Shown: positions 17,270-26,807 of the stretch, piece after piece
Position numbering within the stretch: position 1 is the first letter of the stretch
Layout of the letters: the number at the start of each line of letters is the position of its first letter
NCBI RefSeq assembly: GCF_944324505.1
Contig: NZ_CALUWO010000006.1
Location: 80,840-144,839 of the forward strand
Origin: an uncultured Desulfovibrio sp.
GTDB lineage: Bacteria > Desulfobacterota > Desulfovibrionia > Desulfovibrionales > Desulfovibrionaceae
Length of the DNA stretch: 64,000 nt
Direction of reading: 5' to 3'
The notes under the pieces: generated by a model
Databases searched by the model: none
What the model was told of the DNA's origin: nothing
The model's input: only the letters and a program-made list of their open reading frames with translations
Translations under genes and position numbers: made by a program

Positions 17270-18888
17270 AGACACAGGACCTGGGCCTCAATGACCTGCG
17301 CTGGAAAATAGAGTACCAGCCGGAGCGCTGCACCCTGTGCGGCTCCTGCGTTGCCGCCTGTACCTTCGGTGCCATTGAGGTGGGCATGCGCCGCCAGCGC
17401 AGCGTCACCACCCATGAAGTCTTTCCCACGCCTGTGGAACATTACGAAGCCCGTCCGGTCATTCGCCAGAAGGCCAAGCTCTCCAATGCCTGCACCGGCT
17501 GCGGCATGTGCGAAAAAATCTGCCCCAATCAGGCCATCCGCCCGGTACGCAATGTGGACCAACGTGTGTCCCTGCTGGCACGCACGCATGGTCCCCAGAA
17601 GCGCGGCGGGCGCAACGGTCTTGACACCCAGCGCAGCCTGGATGCCATCGTGGTGGGGCGCATCAGCCAGATGACCGACCCTGCCCTGGATGCCGAACGG
17701 CACACCTTTGATATCCGTGCCCCTCTGGGGCGTGTGGTGCTGGCCAAGGACCTGCCCCTCACGGTCCAGGGCAATCAGCTGACCCTTTCCGGCCATACCC
17801 CGCCCGTGCGCTGGATATACCCGCTCATCTTCAGCGACATGAGCATCGGCGCCCTTTCCACCCGTGCCTGGGAAGCCATTGCCCTGGCCACGGCCTACCT
17901 TAACGAAGTCTGCGGCATGCCGGTGCGCATGTGTTCCGGCGAAGGCGGCCTGCCGGTACGCCTGCTGGAATCGGATCAGCTGCGCTACATGATTCTGCAG
18001 ATCGCCTCCGGGCACTTCGGCTGGAACCGCATCATCCGGGCCATGCCGCACATGAAGTGCGATCCGGCCGGTGTGCTCATCAAGATCGGCCAGGGCGCCA
18101 AGCCCGGCGACGGCGGCCTGCTGCCCGCCGCCAAGGTGGCGCCGCACATTCAGGCCATCCGCGGGGTACCCAAGACCACCCTGCATTCCCCGCCGAACCA
18201 TCAGGGCCTTTATTCCATCGAAGAATCCGTGCAGAAGATGCACCTTTCGCTCAATGCGGCCTTCGGCTTCCGTGTTCCCGTGGCCATCAAGTGTGCGGCT
18301 TCGGCCACCTCGGTTTCGGTATACAACAACCTTCTGCGCGACCCCTACAAAATCTGCGGTGGGTTCTTCATCGACGGTCTGCAGGGGGGCACGGGCGCGG
18401 CCAACGAAATCTCCCTGGATCACACCGGGCATCCCGTGGTCTCCAAGCTGCGCGACTGCTACCTGGCCGCCGTGCGCCAGGGCCTGCAGGGACAGATTCC
18501 GCTCTGGGCCGGCGGCGGCATGGGCATGAGCGGCAATGCCGCAGCCGATGCCTTCAAGATGATCTGCCTGGGGGCCAACGGCGTCTTCATGGGCAAGATG
18601 ATCATCCAGCTGCTGGGCTGTGTGGGCAATGAGCAGGGCCGCTGCAACGGCTGTTCCTCCGGGCGCTGCCCCACGGGCATCTGCACGCAGGATGCGCGCC
18701 TCATGCGCCGTCTGGATGTGGACAAGGGCGCACAGAGCATTGTGGACTACATGCTCACCTTCGACAACGAACTGCGCATGCTCATGGCGCCTGTGGGGAA
18801 CAGCTCCCTGCCGGTGGGCCGTTCCGACGCCCTGGTTTCCCTGGACAAGGCCGTGGCCGATACCCTGCAAATTCCCTACGCCTGCTGA
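17257..18888 (+). CDS. Glutamate synthase, FMN-binding subunit with N-terminal [4Fe-4S] clusters (archaeal type)
   Basis: This 543-residue protein has two ferredoxin-type Cys groups at the N-terminus (CTLCGSCVAAC near 26-36 and CTGCGMCEKIC near 79-89). These are followed by the FMN-binding glutamate synthase barrel (roughly 150-500), with KIGQGAKPGDGG, FFIDGLQGGTGAANE and the flavin-end segment GGMGMSGNAAADAFK. A Cys-rich segment (CNGCSSGRCPTGIC, near 465) matches the 3Fe-4S site of the family. It aminates 2-oxoglutarate with ammonia from the amidotransferase subunit. ATG 17257 follows GGAGG. Confidence 0.92.
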   Translation: MEAVKTQDLGLNDLRWKIEYQPERCTLCGSCVAACTFGAIEVGMRRQRSVTTHEVFPTPVEHYEARPVIRQKAKLSNACTGCGMCEKICPNQAIRPVRNVDQRVSLLARTHGPQKRGGRNGLDTQRSLDAIVVGRISQMTDPALDAERHTFDIRAPLGRVVLAKDLPLTVQGNQLTLSGHTPPVRWIYPLIFSDMSIGALSTRAWEAIALATAYLNEVCGMPVRMCSGEGGLPVRLLESDQLRYMILQIASGHFGWNRIIRAMPHMKCDPAGVLIKIGQGAKPGDGGLLPAAKVAPHIQAIRGVPKTTLHSPPNHQGLYSIEESVQKMHLSLNAAFGFRVPVAIKCAASATSVSVYNNLLRDPYKICGGFFIDGLQGGTGAANEISLDHTGHPVVSKLRDCYLAAVRQGLQGQIPLWAGGGMGMSGNAAADAFKMICLGANGVFMGKMIIQLLGCVGNEQGRCNGCSSGRCPTGICTQDARLMRRLDVDKGAQSIVDYMLTFDNELRMLMAPVGNSSLPVGRSDALVSLDKAVADTLQIPYAC

Positions 18889-18903
18889 TTCTGGAGGAAG
18901 ACC

Positions 18904-21216
18904 ATGCTCTATATATCGACCCTGCAGGAACACGACCGCCTCTCCACCCAGAACCTGCTGCTGCAAATCGAGCAGGCCGTGCGGAACGGCGAGACGGATT
19001 TTCATATTGATGCCACCGGCCAGCACGATATCGGCGGTCCGCTCTGGAATGCGGACGGCAAGCCCTTGCACTTTCTTGTCAGCAATCCTGGCCAGCGCGT
19101 GGGCTCCATGTGCATGCCGGGAACGGAAGTCGTTGTGGAAGGGCCGGCGCCTGCCGACGTGGGCTGGCTCAATGCCGGCGGCCAGATCACCGTGCGCGGT
19201 GATGCCGGTGATACGGCCGGCCATTGCGCTGCCAGCGGCTGTATCTATATTGGCGGGCGCGCGGGAACGCGTTCCGGATCGCTCATGAAGCATGACCCGC
19301 AGTATCCGGCACCGGAACTGTGGATCCTGAAAAGCGTGGGCAGTTTCTCCTTTGAATTCATGGGTGGCGGTACGGCCGTCATCTGCGGCTATGACTGTGA
19401 TGCCCTGGACAGCGTGCTGGGCGAACGTCCCTGCGTCGGCATGGTGGGCGGCGTGGTCTACGTGCGCGGCCATGTGCCCGTTCTTCCCCCGGATGTGACC
19501 CTGAAGGAACTGGAAGAAAGCGACAAGGACTTTCTGGCTCAGGGCCTGCCCCGCTTTCTTGACGCCGTCCGGCACAGCGACCTGCGCGCCTCCCTGGAAG
19601 ACTGGAGCCACTGGCACAAGATTGTGCCTGTGCCCCATGTAGACCATCATGCCAACATGCCCGCCATGGAAACCTTCCGTCGGGAAAAGTGGGTGCCGGG
19701 CGGCATCTTTGGCGACGTCTTCCCGGATGATCTGGGGGTGCAGGGCCTGGTGGCCCATGCCGAAGGGCGCCTGCGCGTCCCGCACTGGGACAATGCCCGG
19801 CACGCCTCTCCCTGCGAGGATGCCTGCCCGGCGCATATTCCCAGCCAGCAGCGCTTCAATCTGCTGCGGAAGGGACGCACCAACGAGGCGCTGGAACTGA
19901 TCCTGCGCTACAGCCCCTTCCCCTCCAGCGTCTGCGGCCGGGTCTGCCCCAATCTCTGCATGCAGTCCTGCTCCCGCTGCCAGCTGGACGAAGCCGTCCA
20001 GATCGGCCCGCTGGGGCTGGAATCCCTGGACCTGCCGGCGCCCAAGCCGGCACCGTCCACCGGCAAGCATGTTGCGGTCATCGGCGGCGGTGTGGGCGGC
20101 CTCAGTGCAGCCTGGCAGCTGGCGCTGCGTGGCCATGATGTCACGGTCTATGAAGCGGACCAGCGCATGGGCGGCAAGCTGGAACAGGTCATTCCCCGCG
20201 AACGCCTGGAACACAGCCTGCTGGAACGGGAACTGGCCCGCATCGAGTCCCTTGGTGTGCATTTCCGTCCTGGTGTGCGGGTGGATGCCGATCTCTTTGC
20301 CCGCCTGCGGAAGGAAAATGATGCCGTTATCGTGGCCGTGGGGGGACACAAGCCGCGCATCTTCCCCTGGCCGGGCTGTGAACGCATCGTTCCCGGCATT
20401 GACTTTCTCAAGGCCATCAACCGCGGGGAACATCCTGCCGTGCCGGAACGTGTCATTATCATTGGTTGCGGCAACGCGGGCATGGATGCCGCGGCCGGCG
20501 CCTATGCCATGGGCGCACGGGAAGTCACCTGCGTGGACGTGCAGAAGCCCGCGGCCTTTGCCGCGGAAATGGACCACATCCGCAGCCTAGGCGGACGCCT
20601 GCTCTGGCCGGTCAGGACCACTGCCGTTACGGAAAAGGGTCTTGTGACCGACGATGGCACGCTCATCGAAGGAGATATGGTCATCATCACCGTGGGCGAA
20701 AGCCCGGATACCTCCTTCCTGCCTGACGATGCTCCCCGCTTCCGCGACTGGCTCAAGCCGGCGGCCGACGGGCGCATCATGGAAGGGGTCTATGCCGTGG
20801 GGGACGTGGTGCGTCCCGGCCTGCTGGTGCAGGCCATCGGTTCCGGGGCTGACGTGGCCCAGCATGTGGATGCCTATCTGCGGCAGGAAGAAGAGCCGGC
20901 TGCCGCGCCCCGCACGCGCCAGCCGCTGCAGGGGCTGCACCTGGAAGCCTTTGCCCCCTTCCGGCATGAAGATCTGCCCGCGGCGCGGCAGGACGCTCTC
21001 CGCTGCATCAGCTGCGGCACGTGCCGGGATTGCAGCATGTGCCTGCATGCCTGTCCGGAAGGCGCCATCAGCCGCACAGAAGAAAATGGTCAGATTGTCT
21101 ACGCCTCCGATCCGCAACGCTGTATCGGCTGCGGCATCTGCGCCGGCGTCTGCCCCTGCGGTATCTGGTATATGACAGACAATACGCCCTACCCGGCGCC
21201 GGGAGAACAGGGCTAA
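18904..21216 (+). CDS. Glutamate synthase fusion: GXGXG domain + GltD-like FAD/NAD(P) oxidoreductase + 2x[4Fe-4S]
   Basis: This 770-residue protein joins three modules. Residues about 1-210 have the repeated Gly pattern of the GltS GXGXG beta-helix. Residues about 290-650 are a GltD-like small subunit: CEDACP and CGRVCPNLC cluster motifs, an FAD site (VIGGGVGGLSAAWQLALRG) and an NAD(P) site (IIGCGNAGMDAAAGA). Residues about 695-755 hold a two-cluster ferredoxin (CISCGTCRDCSMC and CIGCGICAGVC). It would carry electrons from NAD(P)H or ferredoxin to the FMN subunit. The start at 18904 follows GGAGG. The usual arrangement splits these domains, so the fusion is notable. Confidence 0.9.
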   Translation: MLYISTLQEHDRLSTQNLLLQIEQAVRNGETDFHIDATGQHDIGGPLWNADGKPLHFLVSNPGQRVGSMCMPGTEVVVEGPAPADVGWLNAGGQITVRGDAGDTAGHCAASGCIYIGGRAGTRSGSLMKHDPQYPAPELWILKSVGSFSFEFMGGGTAVICGYDCDALDSVLGERPCVGMVGGVVYVRGHVPVLPPDVTLKELEESDKDFLAQGLPRFLDAVRHSDLRASLEDWSHWHKIVPVPHVDHHANMPAMETFRREKWVPGGIFGDVFPDDLGVQGLVAHAEGRLRVPHWDNARHASPCEDACPAHIPSQQRFNLLRKGRTNEALELILRYSPFPSSVCGRVCPNLCMQSCSRCQLDEAVQIGPLGLESLDLPAPKPAPSTGKHVAVIGGGVGGLSAAWQLALRGHDVTVYEADQRMGGKLEQVIPRERLEHSLLERELARIESLGVHFRPGVRVDADLFARLRKENDAVIVAVGGHKPRIFPWPGCERIVPGIDFLKAINRGEHPAVPERVIIIGCGNAGMDAAAGAYAMGAREVTCVDVQKPAAFAAEMDHIRSLGGRLLWPVRTTAVTEKGLVTDDGTLIEGDMVIITVGESPDTSFLPDDAPRFRDWLKPAADGRIMEGVYAVGDVVRPGLLVQAIGSGADVAQHVDAYLRQEEEPAAAPRTRQPLQGLHLEAFAPFRHEDLPAARQDALRCISCGTCRDCSMCLHACPEGAISRTEENGQIVYASDPQRCIGCGICAGVCPCGIWYMTDNTPYPAPGEQG

Positions 21217-21245
21217 CCGCCCCCGCTCCCGTATGCTCCTCCTTC

Positions 21246-21271
21246 AGCCCCTGCGTGCAGGGGCTTTTTTT
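21246..21271 (+). terminator. Intrinsic terminator of the glutamate synthase operon
   Basis: A perfect 9-bp stem (AGCCCCTGC with GCAGGGGCT) with a 2-base loop is followed by seven T, 30 bases after the stop at 21216. Confidence 0.92.
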
Positions 21272-21544
21272 GTGGCCGCGTCCCTCCGTCCCGCTGGTGG
21301 CGCCAGTCACCTCTGTCCTCCCCAAAAGAGCTTTCTCTACCCGACGTGCCCCGCACGGCAACGTGCGCTCAGGCGTGCAGCGTGCCCATGCCGGGGCTGG
21401 CAGCGGAGAACGCGGTCCTTCGGGCATGTTGGGGCGGGCGCATGCCCTGCGGGGGCCGTGCAGCGCCCTTTGCAAGACAATGACGTGCGGTACCGCCTGT
21501 CCACAAAAGGCGCCGCTTCTGTTTTACGCACGTCACCATATGCA

Positions 21545-21572
21545 AAAAGCCCCCGCAGCAGCGGGGGCTTTT
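21545..21572 (-). terminator. Intrinsic terminator of the alanine symporter gene
   Basis: AAAAGCCCCCGC-AGCA-GCGGGGGCTTTT is a perfect 12-bp stem flanked by A and T on both sides, so it works in either direction. It lies 25 bases past the minus-strand stop. Confidence 0.9.
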
Positions 21573-21596
21573 GTACAGCGGGAAAAGCGGACAGCC

Positions 21597-22952
21597 TTAC
21601 TTGCAGAAGGGCTGCTTTTCAAAGTCTTCCAGCGCCTTGCTCACGACCTTGGCAAGACCGATAAGGGCAATAAGGTTGGGGAAGGCCATAAGACCATTGA
21701 ACAGGTCTGCCAGTTCCCACACCAGATTCACCTTGAGCAGCGCCCCCATGACGATGAAGATCATGACCACGAAGCGGTACGGCGTCACCGCCCTGGTGCC
21801 AAAGAGATACTTGACGTTCTGCTCGGCAAAGAAGTACCAGCCCACAATGGTGGAGAAGGCAAAGAACAGCAGGCAGATGGCCACGAACTTGACGCCAAAG
21901 CTGCCAAGACCGGAGGCAAAGGCCTTCTGAGTCAGGGCAATGCCCGTGGTCTGTCCATCGATGGAGCCGGTGACAAAGATGACCATGGCGGTCATGTTCA
22001 GCACGATGAAGGTATCGATGAACACGCTGACAATACCCATAAGGCCCTGCTGGGCGGGGAACTGCACCTTGGCCACAGCATGGGCATGGGGGGTGGAACC
22101 CATACCGGCTTCGTTGGAGAACAGGCCGCGGGCCACACCGTAGCGGATGGCTTCCTTGACACTGGCGCCGATGATGCCGCCCGTGGCCGCCGCAGGATCA
22201 AAGGCCCCCACAAAGATCATCTTGAAGGCCGGAATAATCTGGTCGGCAAAGCTGATGACCACCACCAGGCCGCCCACCACATAGAGCAGGGCCATGAGCG
22301 GTACGATCTTTTCCGTCACAGAAGCGATGCGGCCAATGCCGCCAAAGAAGACAAAGGCGCCACAGGCGGCAATGATCACGCCCATGAGCAGCGGCGGTAC
22401 ATCAAAGGCCGTGTTGAAGGCATCCGCAATGGAATTGGACTGCACCATATTGCCGATGCAGCCCAGGGCAATGATGATGGATACCGAGAAGAAGACCGCC
22501 AGCTTGTGGCTGCCGAGACCCTGGGAGATATAGTAGGCCGGGCCGCCGGTAATGTGGCCGGCATCGTCCCGGGTGCGGTAAATCTGGGCCAGAACGGCTT
22601 CGGCAAAAATGGTGGCCATACCGAAGAAGGCGGCAAGCCACATCCAGAAGATGGCGCCCGGTCCCCCCATGGCAATGGCCGTGGCCGCACCGGCCAGGTT
22701 ACCCGTGCCCACCTGTGCGGCAATGGCCGTAGCCACGGACTGGAAGGAACTCATGCCATGCTTGTCGGCGCGTTCCCCCCGCAGAGAAAGCCCGCCGAAC
22801 AGCATGCGCACGGCCATGCCGAAACGACGGATCTGAACGAATCTCAGCCGGATGGTAAAATAGATACCCACACCGCACAGCAGCGGTATCAGGCAGTACA
22901 TACCCCACACAAAGCTGTTGATGTTGGCAACAAATTTGGTCAGTTCTTCCAT
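21597..22952 (-). CDS. Sodium:alanine (AGCS family) symporter
   Basis: This 451-residue inner-membrane protein has about ten hydrophobic segments and the family's conserved blocks: SSFQSVATAIAAQVGTGNLAG near 70-90, GGPGAIFWMWLAAFFGM, and ITGGPAYYISQGL. AGCS proteins bring in alanine, glycine or related amino acids with Na+. ATG 22952 follows GGGGGAT. It is a single-gene unit with its own terminator. Confidence 0.93.
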   Translation of the reverse strand: MEELTKFVANINSFVWGMYCLIPLLCGVGIYFTIRLRFVQIRRFGMAVRMLFGGLSLRGERADKHGMSSFQSVATAIAAQVGTGNLAGAATAIAMGGPGAIFWMWLAAFFGMATIFAEAVLAQIYRTRDDAGHITGGPAYYISQGLGSHKLAVFFSVSIIIALGCIGNMVQSNSIADAFNTAFDVPPLLMGVIIAACGAFVFFGGIGRIASVTEKIVPLMALLYVVGGLVVVISFADQIIPAFKMIFVGAFDPAAATGGIIGASVKEAIRYGVARGLFSNEAGMGSTPHAHAVAKVQFPAQQGLMGIVSVFIDTFIVLNMTAMVIFVTGSIDGQTTGIALTQKAFASGLGSFGVKFVAICLLFFAFSTIVGWYFFAEQNVKYLFGTRAVTPYRFVVMIFIVMGALLKVNLVWELADLFNGLMAFPNLIALIGLAKVVSKALEDFEKQPFCK

Positions 22953-23325
22953 TGTATCCCCCTAGAAACCACTCGCGCACCGGCTTTTCGGCAAGAGAAC
23001 CCTGTGCTCATCCGTCGTCTGGCAGGATGCGGCGAAAATGCTTCCGGCAGCCACACTATCTTCCCGTCCGTGCACCGCACAGCGCCCGGAACGGGACATA
23101 TCCCCTATGGTTGTCAGAAATTTATTTGTACGTTTTTCCTAGTAAACCGTATCACGGAAAAAGTCTACGGGGTAAAGGGGTTGAGAAATATTTCTCTGCC
23201 GTACTGTCTGGTCGCGGACGTTGCGCCGGATGCGCCGGCGCTCCCCGCTACCTGGAAAAACAAAGGGGCATGCACCCACATGGCACATGCCCCTTTGCCG
23301 CAAAACAACAGCGCTGGCGAACGAC
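22953..23325. other. Intergenic, 373 bases, with a palindrome and a terminator
   Basis: No gene is visible. GAGAAAT-ATTTCTC (23183-23196) is a perfect 14-bp palindrome upstream of the symporter gene and could be an operator. The right end holds the citramalate synthase terminator. Confidence 0.45.
23255..23297 (-). terminator. Intrinsic terminator of cimA
   Basis: A 12-bp stem (CAAAGGGGCATG 23261-23272 with CATGCCCCTTTG 23286-23297) is followed on the minus strand by TTTTT, 28 bases past the stop. Confidence 0.85.
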
Positions 23326-24939
23326 TTAGACTTCGCGCCGGCGTTCGTCCTCGTCACGATACAGCTTGTACACCACCGAATCCGCCAGCGCCTGCCAGCT
23401 GGCCTCAATGATGTCATGCGAAACGCCCACCGTCACCCAGGTGCGCTTGGCATCCCCGGATTCGATGAGCACGCGCACCACAGAGGCCGTGCCCCCGGCG
23501 CTGTCTGCCGTCAGCACGCGCACCTTGAAGTCCAGAAGACGCATTTCTTCCAGACGGGGATAAAAGGGCAGCAGCGCCTTGCGCAGGGCAATATCCAGCG
23601 CATTGACCGGGCCATTGCCCGTGGCGGCGCGATGCTCCACCGAGCCTTCCACTTCCACCATGACGGTGGCCTCATCCATGTTCTGTTCAACATTGGCGCC
23701 GCGCAGGGAACTGACGTGGTAGCGGACCAGGCGGAAGAAATCCCGCACCCCGCGTCGGGCCAGCTTGCGCAGGATGAGCAGCTCCACGCTGGCTTCCGCC
23801 GTGGCATAGTCATAGCCCAGGCTGGTACGTTTTTTCAGCTCGTTGAACAGGCCCTTGACCACCGGTTCGTCCTTGTCCAGATGGAAGCCGAAGCGCTTGG
23901 CCATGGACACGATATTGCTGCGTCCGGCCAGCTCCGTAATGAGAATGCGCTGATGGTTGCCCACACTTTCCGGCTGGATATGCTCATACAGCGAGGAGCA
24001 GCGGTTGACCGCGCTGGCATGCACCCCGCCCTTGTGCGCAAAGGCAGAACGCCCCACAAAGGGCTGCCGGCGGAAGGGCTTGAGATTGGCCACCTCGTAA
24101 AACCAGGCGGACAGGGCGCACAGCTGGGTCAGGCGTTCATCGGCCGGTTCGGGCAGGCAGCGCAGGCCGCTCTTGAGCTGTAGAACCGGGATGATGGAAC
24201 ACAGGTTGGCATTGCCACAGCGTTCGCCCACGCCATTGAGCGTTCCCTGCACCATTTCCGCCCCGGCCTGCACGGCTGCCAGCGTATTGGCCACGGCCAT
24301 TTCGCAGTCATTGTGTGCATGGATGCCCAGGCGGACATCCGGCAGCGCCGCATGCAGTGCCGTAACAATGCTGTGTACTTCCTGGGGCAGCGTGCCGCCA
24401 TTGGTATCGCACAGGGTGCTCACCAGGGCGCCGGCCTCGTGCGCCGTACGAATGATGGCCGTGGCGTAGTCGGGATTGCGCTTGTAGCCGTCAAAGAAAT
24501 GTTCCGCATCAAAGTGGACTTCGGGCATGAACTTGCAGAGATAGGCAATGGAATCCCTGATGATTTCCAGGTTCCTCTCCGGCGAGACATTGAGCGCCTC
24601 ACGGGCATGCCGCTCACAGGATTTGCCGAAAAGTGTCGCCACCGTTACCCCGGAATGAATCAGCGCATTGAGGTTGGCGTCGGTTTCCGGCGTTCTGTTG
24701 GGATGATGCGTGCTGCCAAAGGCGGTAATACGGGAGGTTTTCAGGTGATAGCTGGCAATCTCCCGGAAAAATTCCTCATCCACCGGATTGGACCCCGGCC
24801 AGCCTCCCTCGATATAGGCAATGCCGAATTCGTCCAGGCGCAGTGCAATCTTGATCTTGTCAGCCGTGGAGAGGCTGACATCCTCTGCCTGTGTGCCGTC
24901 CCGGAGCGTCGTATCGTAGAGTATGATGTCTCGTGCCAT
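23326..24939 (-). CDS. cimA: (R)-citramalate synthase
   Basis: This 537-residue protein belongs to the isopropylmalate/homocitrate synthase family and has the length of CimA. DTTLRDG at 9-15 and the HAHND metal motif with GTLNGVGERCGNANL lie in the TIM barrel; the C-terminal 120 residues form the LeuA-type regulatory domain. It condenses pyruvate and acetyl-CoA to citramalate, the threonine-independent start of isoleucine synthesis. ATG 24939 follows CAGGG; an in-frame ATG 18 bases upstream is a weaker alternative. 2-isopropylmalate synthase is less likely because of the DTTLRDGTQAEDVSLS opening. Confidence 0.9.
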   Translation of the reverse strand: MARDIILYDTTLRDGTQAEDVSLSTADKIKIALRLDEFGIAYIEGGWPGSNPVDEEFFREIASYHLKTSRITAFGSTHHPNRTPETDANLNALIHSGVTVATLFGKSCERHAREALNVSPERNLEIIRDSIAYLCKFMPEVHFDAEHFFDGYKRNPDYATAIIRTAHEAGALVSTLCDTNGGTLPQEVHSIVTALHAALPDVRLGIHAHNDCEMAVANTLAAVQAGAEMVQGTLNGVGERCGNANLCSIIPVLQLKSGLRCLPEPADERLTQLCALSAWFYEVANLKPFRRQPFVGRSAFAHKGGVHASAVNRCSSLYEHIQPESVGNHQRILITELAGRSNIVSMAKRFGFHLDKDEPVVKGLFNELKKRTSLGYDYATAEASVELLILRKLARRGVRDFFRLVRYHVSSLRGANVEQNMDEATVMVEVEGSVEHRAATGNGPVNALDIALRKALLPFYPRLEEMRLLDFKVRVLTADSAGGTASVVRVLIESGDAKRTWVTVGVSHDIIEASWQALADSVVYKLYRDEDERRREV

Positions 24940-25103
24940 GCTGCCCTGTTTCCCCATGGGTTTCGGCTGGCAGTGTGCGCAACCTGCGCACAAGCAACGT
25001 CCGCCACCCGGCGCCAGCCTTCTGCCGGTGGCGGAACGCTTTTCTTTTTTTCACGGTCAGCCCGCCTGGTCAAGACCTGTGCCCGGCCGCGGCGCTGCCA
25101 ATG

Positions 25104-25133
25104 AAAAAGGGGTCACGCTTTCGCATGACCCCT
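25104..25133 (-). terminator. Intrinsic terminator of tRNA-Pro
   Basis: On the minus strand AGGGGTCA pairs with TGACCCCT and is followed by TTTTT, starting 8 bases after the tRNA 3' end. Confidence 0.88.
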
Positions 25134-25141
25134 GAATTCTC

Positions 25142-25219
25142 TGGTCGGGATGGCGCGATTTGAACGCGCGGCCTCAGCGTCCCGAACGCTGCGCTCTAGC
25201 CAAACTGAGCCACATCCCG
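25142..25219 (-). tRNA. tRNA-Pro (anticodon CGG), CCA encoded
   Basis: The acceptor stem CGGGATG/CATCCCG, the anticodon stem CAGCG/CGCTG with loop TTCGGGA (anticodon CGG), the T-arm GTTCAAATC and an encoded CCA give a normal 78-base cloverleaf. Confidence 0.95.
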
Positions 25220-25275
25220 TTGCGAAGAAGACAGTATACCAGCTGCCGGCGACAGGCAAGCACTTTTTTGCTTCT

Positions 25276-26073
25276 TCAGGACTTTTTCTCGTCGGCGTCA
25301 TGGCGCGCGGCAGAGCTGCCGGCGTCCGCCGCCCGTTCCAGGGCACGGCGCACCTGACGGCACATGCCCATGAGGGCATCATATTCGTGCCGCCGCAGGC
25401 GGGCACGCCCCAGCAGACGGCGCCAGGGCATGAGAAAATACTCGGGATTATCGCCGTGCAGATAATCGATGCGCAGCAGCATGTCGCGCAGGGAAGCCAT
25501 GAGGCGTTCCTGATCTTCGGCCGAGGCCAGCTGCCCCTGGCTGCCATCTTCCCGGGGCCGTGCCGCATGCTCCTGCCGCCGCACAGCCGAGGCGCATTCA
25601 TAAAGCAGAAGCAGTACAGCCTGCGCCAGATTGAGGGAGCTGGCCTCCTGCGCCGTGGGAATGGTCACCAGACGGTGACAGTGGGTAATGGCCGCATTGT
25701 CCAGCCCTCTGTCTTCCGGGCCGAACACCAGGCTCACCCGCCCCCCTGCCGCCAGGCAGGCCGCCACCTCGCGGGCGCAGTCCTCCGGCGTGAGCATGGC
25801 CTGCCGCCAGCCGCCCCGCCGGGCCGTTGTGCCCACCACCAGCGCGGCCTGCGCCACGGCATCTTCCACGCTGGGGCATACGCTGATGCTGTCCAGCAGG
25901 GGCTGGCCCTTGGGCGTGGCCAGAGGTTCGGCCTTCTGGCGAATCCAGCGCTCCGGCGTCACCAGCGTAATGTGGTCGCAGCCCATGTTGGCACAGGCCC
26001 TGGCCGCCATGCCGATGTTTTCCGGAAAGCGGGTATTGACCAGCACCACATCCAATCCCTGCAAGATAGCCAT
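25276..26073 (-). CDS. TrmJ-like SPOUT tRNA/rRNA methyltransferase
   Basis: This 265-residue protein has the three SpoU/TrmH knot motifs: NTRFPENIGMAARACANMG near the N-terminus, LVFGPEDRGLDN near 120, and IPTAQEASSLNLAQAV near 145. The long C-terminal extension is like TrmJ, which 2'-O-methylates position 32 of tRNAs. ATG 26073 (MAILQG) follows GGGGAA; a longer frame reaches 26109 without a ribosome site. The exact target RNA cannot be told. Confidence 0.85.
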   Translation of the reverse strand: MAILQGLDVVLVNTRFPENIGMAARACANMGCDHITLVTPERWIRQKAEPLATPKGQPLLDSISVCPSVEDAVAQAALVVGTTARRGGWRQAMLTPEDCAREVAACLAAGGRVSLVFGPEDRGLDNAAITHCHRLVTIPTAQEASSLNLAQAVLLLLYECASAVRRQEHAARPREDGSQGQLASAEDQERLMASLRDMLLRIDYLHGDNPEYFLMPWRRLLGRARLRRHEYDALMGMCRQVRRALERAADAGSSAARHDADEKKS

Positions 26074-26129
26074 GCGTTCCCCGAAATGCACCGGCGCACA
26101 CGCCGGCACAGCGATCTGTCATTTGGAAA

Positions 26130-26149
26130 GGCGGGAGTCGTTTCCCGCC
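26130..26149 (-). terminator. Weak hairpin after the DUF456 gene
   Basis: GGCGGGA pairs with TCCCGCC around a 6-base loop. Only TTTCC follows on the minus strand, so termination would be weak. Confidence 0.35.
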
Positions 26150-26190
26150 AGCATGAGGAGAGCGTCCCCCCCTCCTCCGTCATCCACGGG

Positions 26191-26802
26191 TCAGCAGAAG
26201 AACTGCCCCAGCCACAGCACCAGCTGTTCCGGACCAGGCGGTACAGGCAGGCCGTCGGGGCGCACAGGCAGCACATCGGGGCAGATGCGTCGTGCCGTCA
26301 GGGCCACGATGGCGCCCCCCACACCGCATTTGCAGACCGTTCCCAGAAAGCGGCCCATCATGGTGCCAAAGGCTGCGTCCAGAGCGTCCTGCAGCGGACG
26401 CCCGCGCAGGAATTCCACCAGAAAGCAGCCCAGCCAGGCACCCAGCAGCGCCCCCAGCAGCGCCCCCAGGCCGAAAAAGAGCGGCGCAAGCAGGATGGCC
26501 CCGGCAAAGGCCCCGATCATACCGGCCAGGGTGCCTCCCCGTGTGGAGCCGTGCCGCCGGGCATTGATGACCTGCACCCCCATTTCCAGCGCTTCCCCCA
26601 GCAGGGCCAGACCAATGGCCATGGCCCAGAACCAGATGTCAAGATCGCCTGCCTGCGGATGCAGGAACTGCCACAGGCCCACCAGCGCCAGAATGAGCCA
26701 GTTGGCCGGCAGGCCGGGCAGATTGAGCAGCAGCAGCAGACCCAGCAGGGCCACAAAGGCATAGGCCAGACCTACGGAAAAGAGCGCAAGAAAGGCTTCC
26801 AT
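26191..26802 (-). CDS. DUF456 family membrane protein
   Basis: This 203-residue protein has about five hydrophobic helices and Gly-rich repeats (GALLGALLGAWLGCF) typical of DUF456 proteins; the opening LLLLLNLPGLPANWLILAL is the family's N-terminal block. Function of the family is unknown. Start at 26802, 5 bases after the phenylacetate-CoA ligase stop, so the two are co-transcribed. Confidence 0.82.
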   Translation of the reverse strand: MEAFLALFSVGLAYAFVALLGLLLLLNLPGLPANWLILALVGLWQFLHPQAGDLDIWFWAMAIGLALLGEALEMGVQVINARRHGSTRGGTLAGMIGAFAGAILLAPLFFGLGALLGALLGAWLGCFLVEFLRGRPLQDALDAAFGTMMGRFLGTVCKCGVGGAIVALTARRICPDVLPVRPDGLPVPPGPEQLVLWLGQFFC

Positions 26803-26807
26803 GCCCG

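Noticed and set aside
17203..20577. 1124-codon minus-strand frame opposite glutamate synthase genes
   Set aside because: It is antisense to three clearly identified genes and lacks any recognisable domain.
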